A stretch of DNA of 64,000 bases from Clavibacter michiganensis subsp. insidiosus (GTDB lineage: Bacteria > Actinomycetota > Actinomycetes > Actinomycetales > Microbacteriaceae): the NCBI RefSeq assembly GCF_002240565.1, contig NZ_MZMO01000001.1, positions 806,001-870,000 of the forward strand, read 5' to 3'. Below the pieces are notes generated by a model, which was given only the letters and a program-made list of their open reading frames with translations, had not been told where the DNA came from and did not search any database. This document shows, in pieces, positions 54,252 to 64,000 of this stretch (its first letter is position 1; every line of letters starts with the position of its first letter). Position numbers and translations under genes: made by a program.

Positions 54252-54962
54252 ATGAGCGCCGTGAGCCAGGACCGTGTCGTCGTCTCCCCGCAGGCGGTGC
54301 TCGTGCGCATCGCGGTCGCCGCGCTCATCGCCTCCGTGATCCTCGGTGCCGGGCTCACCTTCCCGGCCGACATCGCCGCCGGCGCGGGCGCGGGAGTGGT
54401 GATCGCCAAGGTCGTGGCCGTGGTGCTCGGGCTGCTCGGATCCCTCGGCGCCGCCTACGCGTCCGTCGTGCTGCTGTCGCCCGTCCTCACCACGATCGGC
54501 GCCGCGCTGTGGCCGGTCGCCGTCGCGCTGCTCGGCACGGCGCTCGGGATCGTCGGCGCGCTGCCGTTCTCCTCCGCCGCGGTCGAGGGCGACGCGTCGA
54601 ACGCCGTCCTCGGGCTCGTGGCGGCGGTGCTCGCCGTGCTCGGGATCGCCGCGGCCATCGGGTGGGCCGTCGTCCAGCGCCGCGTCGCACGGCTCGCGGC
54701 CACCGCCCGCCGGGTCACCGAGACCGGCCGCCGCACCTCCGCGATCGTGACCGCCGTGCAGCGCCTCGACGGATCCGGCGACGCCGTCCGCGCGCGCCTC
54801 ACCGTCGCGTTCACCGACGGCGAGGGCCGCGACCACCACGTCACGCGCACCGTCACCACGGCCGACCGGCTGCTCCCCGCCGTCGGCGGCAAGCTGCCCC
54901 TCTGGTACGACCCGGCCGACCCGGGCGACCTCCTGTCCATCGTCGTGGGCCGCTCATGGTGA
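54252..54962 (+). CDS. Membrane protein with DUF3592-like C-terminal domain
   Basis: 236 aa. Four hydrophobic segments lie within residues 18-140. The soluble C-terminal 90 residues read SAIVTAVQRLDGSGDAVRARLTVAFTDGEGRDHHV and end with LPLWYDPADPGD, which is like DUF3592. The function is unknown. It sits between folP and the folB-folK fusion with a 7-nt overlap to the latter, so it is co-translated with folate genes. No such role is established for the family. TAGGAG before the ATG may be a Shine-Dalgarno. Confidence 0.75.
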   Translation: MSAVSQDRVVVSPQAVLVRIAVAALIASVILGAGLTFPADIAAGAGAGVVIAKVVAVVLGLLGSLGAAYASVVLLSPVLTTIGAALWPVAVALLGTALGIVGALPFSSAAVEGDASNAVLGLVAAVLAVLGIAAAIGWAVVQRRVARLAATARRVTETGRRTSAIVTAVQRLDGSGDAVRARLTVAFTDGEGRDHHVTRTVTTADRLLPAVGGKLPLWYDPADPGDLLSIVVGRSW

Positions 54963-55858
54963 CGCCCGTCCCCGCCGACCGCATCCTGCTCACCGGCCTC
55001 CGCGTGCACGCCCACCACGGCGTGTTCGCCGAGGAGCGCCGCGACGGCCAGCCGTTCGTGATCGACCTCGAGGTCGCGCTCGACCTCGCGCCCGCCGGCG
55101 TCAGCGACGAGCTGGGCCGCACGCTGCACTACGGCGAGCTGGCCGAGGAGGTCGCCGCGGCGGTCGGGCGGGATCCCGTCGACCTCATCGAGACCGTCGC
55201 CGAGCGCGTCGCGGCCGTCGTGCTCGCGCATCCCGTCGCCCGGTCGGTGCGCGTCACCGTGCACAAGCCGGACGCGCCCATCTCCGTGCCGTTCGACGAC
55301 GTGGCCGTCGTGATCGAGCGGGCGTCCGCGCTGCCGGCGCCGGGGGAGACCGTGCGCGCGGTCGTGGCCGTGGGATCCAACCTCGGCGACCGGCGGGCGA
55401 CCATCGAGCGCGCGCTGGCGGGCATCGACGAGGTGCCCGGCCTCCGCGTCGTGCGCACGTCGGATCTCGTGGAGTCCGTCGCCGTGACCGCCGACGGGGA
55501 GGACCCGACGAAGCCCGGCTACCTCAACGGCGTCGCGCTGGTGGACTCCGGGCTCGGCCCGCACGCGCTGCTGGACGCGCTGTCCGCGATCGAGCGCGAC
55601 CTCGGCCGCGTGCGCGCCGAGCGCTGGGGCGACCGCACGATCGACCTCGACGTCGTCGCGTACGGCGACGCGCGGATCCACGACGAGCGCCTCACGCTCC
55701 CGCACCCGCGCGCCGCCGAGCGCGCCTTCGTGCTCGGACCCTGGCTGCAGGCGCATCCCGACGCGGAGCTGCCCGGCCGAGGCCGCGTCGACGCGCTGCT
55801 CGCGGCGCTCGCGCAGGCCGCCTCCGCCGACGACGACCGCGCGGAGGCGACCCCGTGA
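54956..55858 (+). CDS. FolB-FolK fusion: dihydroneopterin aldolase and pterin pyrophosphokinase
   Basis: 300 aa. Residues 1-122 are dihydroneopterin aldolase (LTGLRVHAHHGVFAEERRDGQPFVIDLEV, then VRVTVHKPDAPI). Residues 130-285 are 6-hydroxymethyl-7,8-dihydropterin pyrophosphokinase (AVGSNLGDRRATIERAL, RWGDRTIDLDVVAYGD, LPHPRAAERAFVLGPW). The fusion performs two successive steps that supply the FolP substrate. ATG 54956 overlaps the previous stop by 7 nt; a GTG at 54959 is possible. The stop overlaps the next gene. Confidence 0.94.
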   Translation: MVTPVPADRILLTGLRVHAHHGVFAEERRDGQPFVIDLEVALDLAPAGVSDELGRTLHYGELAEEVAAAVGRDPVDLIETVAERVAAVVLAHPVARSVRVTVHKPDAPISVPFDDVAVVIERASALPAPGETVRAVVAVGSNLGDRRATIERALAGIDEVPGLRVVRTSDLVESVAVTADGEDPTKPGYLNGVALVDSGLGPHALLDALSAIERDLGRVRAERWGDRTIDLDVVAYGDARIHDERLTLPHPRAAERAFVLGPWLQAHPDAELPGRGRVDALLAALAQAASADDDRAEATP

Positions 55859-56337
55859 CCCGCACGCGCTCCACCACCCTCATCGCCCTGCTCATCGCGG
55901 GCGCGGCCGTCGGCTGGTTCGCCGAGAACGCGCTCGTCGTGAGCGGACGCGCGCTCCTGATCCCGCCGCTCACGCTCGGCGCGACGCTCCTCATCGTCGG
56001 GATCGTGCTGCTCGCGCTCGCCCGCCCCATCCGCCGCTCGACGCTCGGCCGCACGCCCGGCCGCGTCGATCCCTTCCGCGCCACGCGCGTGGTGCTCCTC
56101 GCCAAGGCGTCGGCGCTCGCGGGCGCGCTGCTCACCGGGATCACCGGGGGAGTGCTGGCCTTCGTGCTGGCCCGGCCCGTGCTGCCCGGCGCGTCCTCGG
56201 TCGGGCTCGCGGTGGCCGGTACGGTGGGAGCCGTCGTCCTCCTCGTCGCCGGGCTGGTCGCCGAGCACTGGTGCACGGTCCCGCCCGACGACCGGGACGA
56301 CTCGCGCCCCGGGGATCCGGCGCGCGAGCTCTCGTAG
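55855..56337 (+). CDS. DUF3180 family membrane protein
   Basis: 160 aa with four hydrophobic segments (first TTLIALLIAGAAVGWFAENAL, second LLIPPLTLGATLLIVGIVLLALA). DUF3180 proteins are regularly found just after folK in actinobacteria; their function is unknown. The GTG start overlaps the folBK stop. Confidence 0.85.
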   Translation: MTRTRSTTLIALLIAGAAVGWFAENALVVSGRALLIPPLTLGATLLIVGIVLLALARPIRRSTLGRTPGRVDPFRATRVVLLAKASALAGALLTGITGGVLAFVLARPVLPGASSVGLAVAGTVGAVVLLVAGLVAEHWCTVPPDDRDDSRPGDPARELS

Positions 56338-56387
56338 GACCCCGTGGCACCACCGTTCGCGGGCCCCACCGCACCCCGAGGAGCCCC

Positions 56388-56876
56388 GTGACCCCGAACG
56401 TCGACCCGCACGGCGTCACCTGGCGCCGCGTCTCCCCGCGTCTCGTCGGCGTCGAGCTGGTGGGCGGGGTCATCACCGCCCTCGTGCTCGGCGGCGTCGC
56501 GGCGTTCCTCTTCGCGGTCGACGCACCGCGCTGGCTGCCGATCGTGCTGGGTGCCGCCGCGCTCGTCGAGCTGGTCGTGACGCTCGTCGTCGTCCCGCGC
56601 CGCGTGCGGGCGATGGGATACCAGCTGCGCGAGGACGACCTCGTGTTCCGCCGCGGCATCATGTGGACGCGCGTCGTCGCCGTGCCGTACGGGCGGATGC
56701 AGCTCGTCGACATCACGCGCGGCCCCGTCGGCCGCGTGCTCGGCCTCGCCGACCTCAAGCTCGTCACCGCGGCGGCCGCGGCCAGCATCCAGATCCCCGG
56801 GCTCACGAACGCCGACGCCGAGGAGCTGCGCGACCGGCTCGTCGCCCTCGCCGAGACGCGCCGGGCCGGGCTGTGA
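56388..56876 (+). CDS. Bacterial PH-domain membrane protein (YdbS-like)
   Basis: 162 aa. Two N-terminal membrane helices (about 20-45, 50-68) are followed by a bPH2 domain with QLREDDLVFRRGIMWTRVVAVPYGRMQLVDITRGPVGRVLGLADLKL. GTG 56388 follows GAGGAG by 4-5 nt. It is paired with the longer PH-domain gene that overlaps it by 4 nt, as in the ydbS-ydbT pair of Bacillus. The function is unknown. Confidence 0.88.
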   Translation: MTPNVDPHGVTWRRVSPRLVGVELVGGVITALVLGGVAAFLFAVDAPRWLPIVLGAAALVELVVTLVVVPRRVRAMGYQLREDDLVFRRGIMWTRVVAVPYGRMQLVDITRGPVGRVLGLADLKLVTAAAAASIQIPGLTNADAEELRDRLVALAETRRAGL

Positions 56877-58639
56877 CCGACCCGACCCCCGACGGCCCGA
56901 CGGCCCTGCCGTCCGGCGCGGCAGCCGGGGCCGTCCCCGCCGCCGAGGCGCGGATCGCGGAGGAGCTCACCGACGGCGACTGGCACCGCCTCCACCCGGC
57001 CACCCCCGTGCTCCGCGGCGGGGTCCTCTTCCTCGTCGCGATCGGCTTCCTCGTCTCGTCGCTGCGCGAGCAGCTCGTGGAGCAGTTCGTGCCCGGCCAG
57101 CGGCGGGACGGCGAGCAGGACCTCATCCCGATGCTCGTGGAGACCGGCAGCCTCGTCTGGGTGGTCCTCGCCCTCCTCGCGTTCACGCTCCTCGCGGTCG
57201 GCGTCTCCTACCTCTCGTGGCGCATGCACACGTTCCGCGTGACGGAGGAGACCGTCGAGGTGCGCAGCGGGATCCTCTCCCGCACGAACAGGCGGGCACG
57301 GCTCGACCGGATCCAGGGCGTCAACATCGTGCGCCCGCTGATCGCGCGGCTGATCGGCGCGGCCAAGCTCGAGATCCAGGTCGCGGGCAACGACGCCAAC
57401 CTGCCGCTGCAGTACCTCCGCTCGCGCGACGCCGACGCCTTCCGCCTGCGAGTGCTGCGGCTCGCGTCCGGCGCGCGGGCCGAGGCGGCGGGATCCGCGC
57501 CCGCCGCCCCCGGCGCTCCCGCCCGCGGCTTCGTCGGCTCCCGGGTGGACGACTTCCTCGCCCCCGAGCTCGACCCGGATGCCGCCCCGCCGCAGTCGGT
57601 CGTGCGCATCCCCCTCCCGCGCCTGGTCGGCGCGGTGCTGCTCTCGGCGCCCACGGTGGTGCTCGTGCTGTTCGTCGCGGTCGGGATCCCGCTCATCGTG
57701 CGCTTCGAGGCCTGGTACCTGCTCGTGCCGCTGCTGCCGACGCTGCTGGGATCCGCCGGCTTCTTCGTGCGCCGCATCACGCGCTCGCTCCGCTACAGCG
57801 TCGCCGGCACGCCCGATGGCGTCCGGGTCGGGTTCGGCCTGCTGTCCACGAGCAACGACACCATCCCGCCCGGCCGGATCCACGCGGTCGAGGTCGTGCA
57901 GCCGCTGCTCTGGCGCGCGGCCGGCTGGTGGGAGATCCGCATCACGCGCGCCTCGCACTCCTCGTCGCCGGGCGCCGCCGGCCAGCAGAACACGTCGATC
58001 CTCCCCGTGGGCGACCGCCGGGACGTCGACCGCGTGCTCGGCCTCGTGCTGCCCGACCTCGTGGGCGACCAGGCGCTCGCGCTCGTCGCCGTGGGCATGA
58101 CCGGCCGCGGGGGAGCCGACGACGGCTTCATCACGTCGCCGCGTCGGGCGCGGATCCTCAAGCCCTTCTCTTGGCGCCGCACCGGCTTCGCGGTCGACGC
58201 ATCCGCCTTCCTCGTGCGCCGCGGCGTGATGTGGCGCCGCCTCGTCATCGTGCCGCACGCCCGGACGCAGGGCGTCGACCTCACGCAGGGCCCGATCGAC
58301 CGCCGCCTCGACCTCGTGTCGGTGCGCGCCGCGACCGTCGCGGGCCCCGTGGACACGCGGCTCGGCGCCATCGACCGCGCCACGGGCATCGAGCTGTCGA
58401 CCCGGCTGGTCCAGGCCGCCGTGGCGTCCGCCCGCTCCGACACGTCCGCGCACTGGGGCGCCGAGGCCGCGAGCTGGCCCGCGCCGGGAGCCGCAGCGGC
58501 CCCCGTCCCGGCACCTGAGCCCGTCCCCGCACCGGAGCCCATCCCGGAGTCGACGCCCGAGCCCGAGCCCGATCCGGCATCCGCCCCCGCCCGCGCCGAC
58601 GCCCCCCGCCACCGATCCACCCCCGAGGACCCTGCATGA
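56873..58639 (+). CDS. Bacterial PH-domain membrane protein (YdbT-like)
   Basis: 588 aa. Three bPH2-type domains alternate with membrane helices. The first has VRSGILSRTNRRARLDRIQGVNIVRPLIARLIGAAKLEIQVAG, the second GLLSTSNDTIPPGRIHAVEVVQPLLWR, and the third FLVRRGVMWRRLVIVPHARTQGVDLTQGPIDRRL. The C-terminal 70 residues are Pro/Ala/Glu-rich. GTG 56873 overlaps the previous stop, and the stop overlaps the next gene. The function is unknown. Confidence 0.88.
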   Translation: MTDPTPDGPTALPSGAAAGAVPAAEARIAEELTDGDWHRLHPATPVLRGGVLFLVAIGFLVSSLREQLVEQFVPGQRRDGEQDLIPMLVETGSLVWVVLALLAFTLLAVGVSYLSWRMHTFRVTEETVEVRSGILSRTNRRARLDRIQGVNIVRPLIARLIGAAKLEIQVAGNDANLPLQYLRSRDADAFRLRVLRLASGARAEAAGSAPAAPGAPARGFVGSRVDDFLAPELDPDAAPPQSVVRIPLPRLVGAVLLSAPTVVLVLFVAVGIPLIVRFEAWYLLVPLLPTLLGSAGFFVRRITRSLRYSVAGTPDGVRVGFGLLSTSNDTIPPGRIHAVEVVQPLLWRAAGWWEIRITRASHSSSPGAAGQQNTSILPVGDRRDVDRVLGLVLPDLVGDQALALVAVGMTGRGGADDGFITSPRRARILKPFSWRRTGFAVDASAFLVRRGVMWRRLVIVPHARTQGVDLTQGPIDRRLDLVSVRAATVAGPVDTRLGAIDRATGIELSTRLVQAAVASARSDTSAHWGAEAASWPAPGAAAAPVPAPEPVPAPEPIPESTPEPEPDPASAPARADAPRHRSTPEDPA

Positions 58640-59397
58640 CCGCTCCATCCCAGCGCTCCGGCCGCCTCGGCGTGGGCATCGTCGGCGCGGGCCGCGTCGG
58701 CCCCGTCCTCGGCGCAGCCCTCGCGGGCGCCGGCCACGCGATCACCGGCATCTCCGCGGTCTCGGAGGCGAGCCGCGAACGCGCGGAGGCGATGCTGCCG
58801 GGCGTCCCCGTCCTCGAGATCCCCGACCTCGTCGAGCGGAGCGAGCTCGTGATCCTCGCCGTCCCCGACGCCGAGCTCCCCGGGCTCGTCGCGGGCCTCG
58901 CCGCCACGGGCGCGTGGCAGGCCGGCCAGCTCGTCGTGCACACGTCGGCGGCGCACGGGATCCAGGTGCTCGCGCCCGCCTTCGCGTCCGGGATCATCCC
59001 GCTCGCCATCCACCCGGCGATGTCGTTCACCGGCACGAGCATGGACCTCGGCCGCATGGTCGACAGCTGGTTCGCCGTCACCGCGCCCGCGCCCGTGCTC
59101 CCCATCGCGCAGGTGCTCGTCGTCGAGATGGGCGGCGAGCCCGTCGTCGTCGAGGAGCGCGACCGCGCCGCGTACGCGGAGGCCATCTCCACCGCGACCA
59201 CGTTCTCCACCGCCATCGTCGACCAGGCCGCCGGCCTCCTCGCGGGCATCGGCGTGGAGGAGCCCGGCCGCGTCCTCGGACCGCTGATCCGCTCGGCCGT
59301 CGACGACGCGCTCCGCCGCTCCTCCCCGGCGGGCGGCGCGCGCCTCACGTCCGGCGACGTGCCGCTGCCGACGGACGAGGGCCACGAGCCGCACTAA
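58636..59397 (+). CDS. Rossmann-fold protein with DUF2520 domain
   Basis: 253 aa. The nucleotide-binding motif is GIVGAGRVGPVLGAALAGAGH, and LVILAVPDAELPGLV resembles 6-phosphogluconate or ketopantoate-type dehydrogenases. The C-terminal DUF2520 domain has IIPLAIHPAMSFTG and a helical bundle. It stands 42 nt before panC in the same direction, so a role as a reductase in pantothenate synthesis is possible but unproven. The ATG overlaps the PH-domain stop. Confidence 0.87.
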   Translation: MTAPSQRSGRLGVGIVGAGRVGPVLGAALAGAGHAITGISAVSEASRERAEAMLPGVPVLEIPDLVERSELVILAVPDAELPGLVAGLAATGAWQAGQLVVHTSAAHGIQVLAPAFASGIIPLAIHPAMSFTGTSMDLGRMVDSWFAVTAPAPVLPIAQVLVVEMGGEPVVVEERDRAAYAEAISTATTFSTAIVDQAAGLLAGIGVEEPGRVLGPLIRSAVDDALRRSSPAGGARLTSGDVPLPTDEGHEPH

Positions 59398-59439
59398 CCT
59401 GGTGCGTCCGCGTCCCGCAGCACCGAGGAGCCCCTTGCC

Positions 59440-60318
59440 ATGACGATCCCCGCGCCCACCGTCGTCACCGGCATCGCCGAGCTGCGCGCCCGCGTCCGCG
59501 ACCACCGGGCCGCGCGCACCGCGGCGGGGGAGGCGCCCGTCGTCGTCCTCGTCCCCACCATGGGCGCGCTGCACGAGGGCCACCTGGCGCACGCGCGCCG
59601 GGCTCGCGAGCTCGGCTCCCTCGTGGTCGTGTCGATCTTCGTCAACCCGCTGCAGTTCGGCGCGGGCGAGGACCTCGACGCCTACCCGCGCACGCTCGAC
59701 GCCGACGTCGCCGCGCTCGCGGAGACCGGCGTCGACCTCGTGTTCGCGCCGTCCGCGGCCGAGATGTACCCGGACGGGCCCGCGCGCGTCCGCGTCACCG
59801 GCGGATCCGTCGCCCTCACGCTCGAGGGCCGCTCGCGCCCCGGCCACTTCGACGGCATGCTCACCGTCGTGGCGAAGCTCCTCCACATCGTGGCGCCCGA
59901 CGTCGCCACGTTCGGCCGCAAGGACGCCCAGCAGCTGCACCTCGTCCGCCGCATGGTGCGCGACCTCGACCTGCCCGTCCGCATCGAGGAGCTGCCCACG
60001 GTGCGCGAGCCCGACGGCCTGGCGCTTTCGAGCCGCAACCGCTTCCTCGACGACCGCGAGCGCCGCGCCGCCCGCGTGATCCCGGCCGCGCTCGAGGCCG
60101 CGCAGAGCGCGGGGGACCGCGGCATCGACGCCGTCATCGCCGCCGCGCAGTCCGTCGTCATGGGCGAGCCCGCCGTCGCCCTCGACCACTTCCAGGTCGT
60201 GGACCCGACCACCTTCGAGTCCGTGGACGACGGCTTCACGGGCGTCGCGCTCGCGGTCATCGCGGCCCGCGTCGGCAGCACCCGCCTCATCGACAACGAG
60301 ACCGTCGTCATCGCCTGA
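59440..60318 (+). CDS. panC: Pantothenate synthetase
   Basis: 292 aa. It condenses pantoate and beta-alanine with ATP. The HxGH-type motif is PTMGALHEGHLAHARRA, the KMSKS equivalent is LALSSRNRFLDDRER, and FGRKDAQQLHLVRRMV is the conserved pantoate and ATP region. GAGGAGCCCC precedes the ATG at 59440. An upstream TAACCT is a possible -10. Confidence 0.96.
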   Translation: MTIPAPTVVTGIAELRARVRDHRAARTAAGEAPVVVLVPTMGALHEGHLAHARRARELGSLVVVSIFVNPLQFGAGEDLDAYPRTLDADVAALAETGVDLVFAPSAAEMYPDGPARVRVTGGSVALTLEGRSRPGHFDGMLTVVAKLLHIVAPDVATFGRKDAQQLHLVRRMVRDLDLPVRIEELPTVREPDGLALSSRNRFLDDRERRAARVIPAALEAAQSAGDRGIDAVIAAAQSVVMGEPAVALDHFQVVDPTTFESVDDGFTGVALAVIAARVGSTRLIDNETVVIA

Positions 60319-60447
60319 CCCGACCTCGCGCGGCGCGACCCGGCCGTCCGTCGACCCGCGTGCCCGGGCCCTGCCCGCACCTGCGAGAATCGACGGGAGG
60401 CCGCTCGGCCGCCCCGTACCCCACGACCCGCGAGGATCCGCCCGCAC

Positions 60448-61989
60448 ATGACCGACAGCCCCGGAACGCCCGCGACGCTCGAGACCGCCCCCGCTCCCGC
60501 CGTGGAGGGACCCGCCGAGGACGTCGCCGAGCAGAAGGCCGTGCGCCTCGCCAAGCGCGCGCGTCTCAACGCCGCGGGCGGCCCGGGCGAGGGCGCGTAC
60601 CCGGTTCAGGTGCCCGTCACGACCACGATCCCGGCGGTCCGCGCGGAGTTCGGCCACCTCGAGCCCGGCGAGGAGACCGACCACGTGGTCGGCATCGCGG
60701 GCCGCGTCGTCCACTTCCGCAACACCGGCAAGCTCTGCTTCGCGACGCTCCAGGCGGGCGACGGCACGCGCATCCAGGCCATGATCTCGCTGGCCGAGGT
60801 CGGCGAGGACGCGCTCGCCGCGTGGAAGGAGCTCGTCGACCTGGGCGACCACGTCTTCGTCGCGGGCCGCGTCATCGCGAGCCGCAAGGGCGAGCTGTCG
60901 ATCATGGCGAGCGAGTGGCGCATCGCCTCGAAGGCCCTGCTGCCCCTGCCGAACCTGCACTCCGAGCTCTCCGACGAGACCCGCGTCCGCAGCCGCTACC
61001 TCGACCTGATCGTCCGCGACCAGGCCCGCAAGAACGTCCTCGACCGCGCGAAGGTCAACGCCTCGATGCGCGAGACGTTCCGCGAGCGCGGCTACGTCGA
61101 GGTCGAGACGCCCATGCTGCAGGTGATGCACGGGGGTGCGTCCGCCCGCCCGTTCGTCACGCACTCCAACGCCTTCGACACCGAGATGTACCTCCGCATC
61201 GCGCCCGAGCTGTACCTCAAGCGCGCGGTCGTCGGCGGCATCGACCGCGTCTTCGAGATCAACCGCAACTTCCGCAACGAGGGCGCGGACTCGACGCACA
61301 GCCCCGAGTTCGCGATGCTCGAGGCGTACGAGGCCTACGGCGACTACACCTCCATCGCCGAGCTCACCCAGACGCTCGTGCAGGACGCGGCCATGGCCGT
61401 CGCCGGCAGCCACGTCGTCACGTGGGCCGACGGCACCGAGTACGACCTCGGCGGCGAGTGGGACCGCATCTCCATGTACGGCTCGCTGAGCGAGGCCGCC
61501 GGCGTCGAGATCACTCCCGCCACGACCGTCGACGAGCTCCAGGCGATCGCCGACCGCGAGGGCGTCGTCGTGCCGCTGAGCACGCACGGCAAGCTCGTCG
61601 AGGAGCTCTGGGAGCACTTCGTGAAGGGCGGCCTCGAGCGCCCCACCTTCGTGCTCGACTTCCCCGTGGAGACCTCCCCGCTCACGCGCGCGCACCGCTC
61701 GATCGACGGCGTCGTCGAGAAGTGGGACCTCTACATCCGCGGCTTCGAGCTGGCCACCGGCTACTCCGAGCTCGTGGATCCCGTCGTCCAGCGCGAGCGC
61801 TTCGTCGACCAGGCGCGCCAGTCGGCGCGTGGCGACGACGAGGCCATGCCGCTCGACGAGGAGTTCCTCCGTGCCCTCGAGCACGGCATGCCGCCCTCGG
61901 GCGGCATGGGTATGGGGGTCGACCGGCTCCTCATGGCCATCACCGGTCTCGGCATCCGCGAGACCATCCTGTTCCCCCTAGTGAAGTAG
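60448..61989 (+). CDS. lysS: Lysyl-tRNA synthetase, class II
   Basis: 513 aa. The N-terminal OB-fold anticodon domain is [29 protein letters not shown]. Class II motif 1 is near VETPMLQ, motif 2 is [26 protein letters not shown], and motif 3 is [15 protein letters not shown]. An Ala/Pro-rich extension of about 40 residues leads the protein. The start codon is ATG 60448. Two tiny membrane-protein genes follow. Confidence 0.96.
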   Translation: MTDSPGTPATLETAPAPAVEGPAEDVAEQKAVRLAKRARLNAAGGPGEGAYPVQVPVTTTIPAVRAEFGHLEPGEETDHVVGIAGRVVHFRNTGKLCFATLQAGDGTRIQAMISLAEVGEDALAAWKELVDLGDHVFVAGRVIASRKGELSIMASEWRIASKALLPLPNLHSELSDETRVRSRYLDLIVRDQARKNVLDRAKVNASMRETFRERGYVEVETPMLQVMHGGASARPFVTHSNAFDTEMYLRIAPELYLKRAVVGGIDRVFEINRNFRNEGADSTHSPEFAMLEAYEAYGDYTSIAELTQTLVQDAAMAVAGSHVVTWADGTEYDLGGEWDRISMYGSLSEAAGVEITPATTVDELQAIADREGVVVPLSTHGKLVEELWEHFVKGGLERPTFVLDFPVETSPLTRAHRSIDGVVEKWDLYIRGFELATGYSELVDPVVQRERFVDQARQSARGDDEAMPLDEEFLRALEHGMPPSGGMGMGVDRLLMAITGLGIRETILFPLVK

Positions 61990-61995
61990 GCGACC

Positions 61996-62121
61996 ATGCC
62001 ATTAGGCCCCGACGGCTCGAACCCGAAGAAGCCCACCACCGCGCGCTACGCCCTCTGGATCATCGTGGGCGGCATCGCCGTCGTCATGATCGGCCAGGGC
62101 GTCTACGGCATCCTCACCTAG
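61996..62121 (+). CDS. 41-aa single-span membrane protein
   Basis: It begins MPLGPDGSNPKKPTTARYAL and continues into one hydrophobic segment (WIIVGGIAVVMIGQGVYGIL) ending in Thr. It starts 6 nt after lysS. Codon use is typical of the genome, and a short basic head followed by one helix is a coherent small membrane protein. I recognise no family. Confidence 0.55.
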   Translation: MPLGPDGSNPKKPTTARYALWIIVGGIAVVMIGQGVYGILT

Positions 62122-62130
62122 AGCGCGGCG

Positions 62131-62136
62131 TATCCT
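62131..62136 (+). promoter_or_regulatory. -10 element of a leaderless promoter (60-aa membrane protein)
   Basis: TATCCT is followed by six bases and the ATG at 62143. Confidence 0.5.
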
Positions 62137-62142
62137 TTCCGC

Positions 62143-62325
62143 ATGGATGATTTCTGGGCGAGCGCGATCTGGTCGATCCTCCCCACCCTCGGCGTGGGCC
62201 TGATCTTCTGGTTCATCATGCGGGCGGTCATCCAGGCGGACAAGCAGGAGCGCAAGGCGTACGCCGCCATCGAGGCGAAGGAGCGCGCCCGCATGGGCGT
62301 TCCCGCGCCCGACGCCGACCGCTAG
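62143..62325 (+). CDS. 60-aa membrane protein of unknown function
   Basis: One hydrophobic segment (IWSILPTLGVGLIFWFIMRAVI) is followed by a charged amphipathic helix (QADKQERKAYAAIEAKERARM). This small protein is conserved next to lysS in Microbacteriaceae as far as I recall. It appears to be transcribed as a leaderless mRNA from TATCCT. The function is unknown. Confidence 0.7.
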   Translation: MDDFWASAIWSILPTLGVGLIFWFIMRAVIQADKQERKAYAAIEAKERARMGVPAPDADR

Positions 62326-62479
62326 CGCGGACCGCGCCCGCCGGTCGCCCCCGGCCCGGATCCTCCGTCCACCGCATCGCGTCACGCCCACGGCGAACAG
62401 GGGCATGCACTCCTCGGACCCGTCGTTACTCTCTACATATCGGCGCCGGCCCCCTGCCCCGGTGCCCAGGGAGATACAG

Positions 62480-64000
<1,521 letters not shown>

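Overview
The window is very GC-rich (third codon positions almost always G or C) and reads as a chromosomal segment of an actinobacterium of the Microbacteriaceae, most probably Clavibacter. Pointers are the tRNA Glu-Asp-Phe cluster with encoded CCA ends, the tilS-hpt-ftsH-folE-folP-folBK-panC-lysS-clpC order, the sugar transporter and glycosidase cluster, and two near-identical IS481-family elements like those known to be abundant in Clavibacter. The genus is inferred from memory of gene content, not from a search. The first gene (methyltransferase C-terminus) and the last (clpC) are cut by the window edges.

Layout. 1-1710: methyltransferase end, DUF3054 membrane protein, a small unknown. 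1829-7823: a LacI-type regulator, a sugar-binding lipoprotein, two permeases and a GH51 arabinofuranosidase, with a clear LacI-type operator in front of the transporter genes and no ATPase of their own. 7892-12915: HtrA-like membrane protease, small membrane protein, aldo/keto reductase, lipoprotein, MFS exporter. 13008-16994: a class I ribonucleotide reductase locus whose leader carries a perfect palindrome made of two DnaA boxes plus NrdR-box-like repeats. Its small subunit has Phe in place of the radical Tyr (class Ic signature), and the CxxC tail expected on the large subunit sits on a separate 25-codon ORF with its own perfect Shine-Dalgarno. 17043-18452: GNAT acetyltransferase and a rhodanese-type sulfurtransferase broken at a 10-G tract. 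18460-25615 (minus): an Opp/Nik-type ABC importer with a double ATPase and a Zur-box-like palindrome, a P-loop kinase, and an allophanate hydrolase with a probable 1-base slip near its start. 25766-35385: HrpA helicase, acyl-CoA ligase, aldo/keto reductase, CorA, thioredoxin-domain protein.

35371-42230: two direct copies of one 1068-bp IS481-family element enclose about 4.7 kb with a GH10 xylanase, an NAD-dependent epimerase, a TspO-like protein, a MarR regulator and a DUF2071 protein. Both copies sit in NCTAGN sites at gene ends. Copy 2 has perfect 6-bp duplications; copy 1 does not, which suggests recombination between IS copies. 42273-45271: GH15 glucosidase, macrodomain protein, tRNA genes. 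45683-48365: two secreted cell-wall hydrolases (M23, NlpC/P60) with paralogous coiled-coil halves. 48477-64000: pyrophosphatase, then a long co-directional housekeeping block for tRNA modification, purine salvage, proteolysis, folate and pantothenate synthesis, lysyl-tRNA synthetase and ClpC.

A genome-style pattern also stands out: at least ten genes have a TANNNT-like -10 hexamer ending 6-7 nt before the start codon and no Shine-Dalgarno, the signature of leaderless mRNAs. Strong hairpins without a U-tract mark several gene ends. Coordinates and motifs were read by eye; no database or folding program was run.
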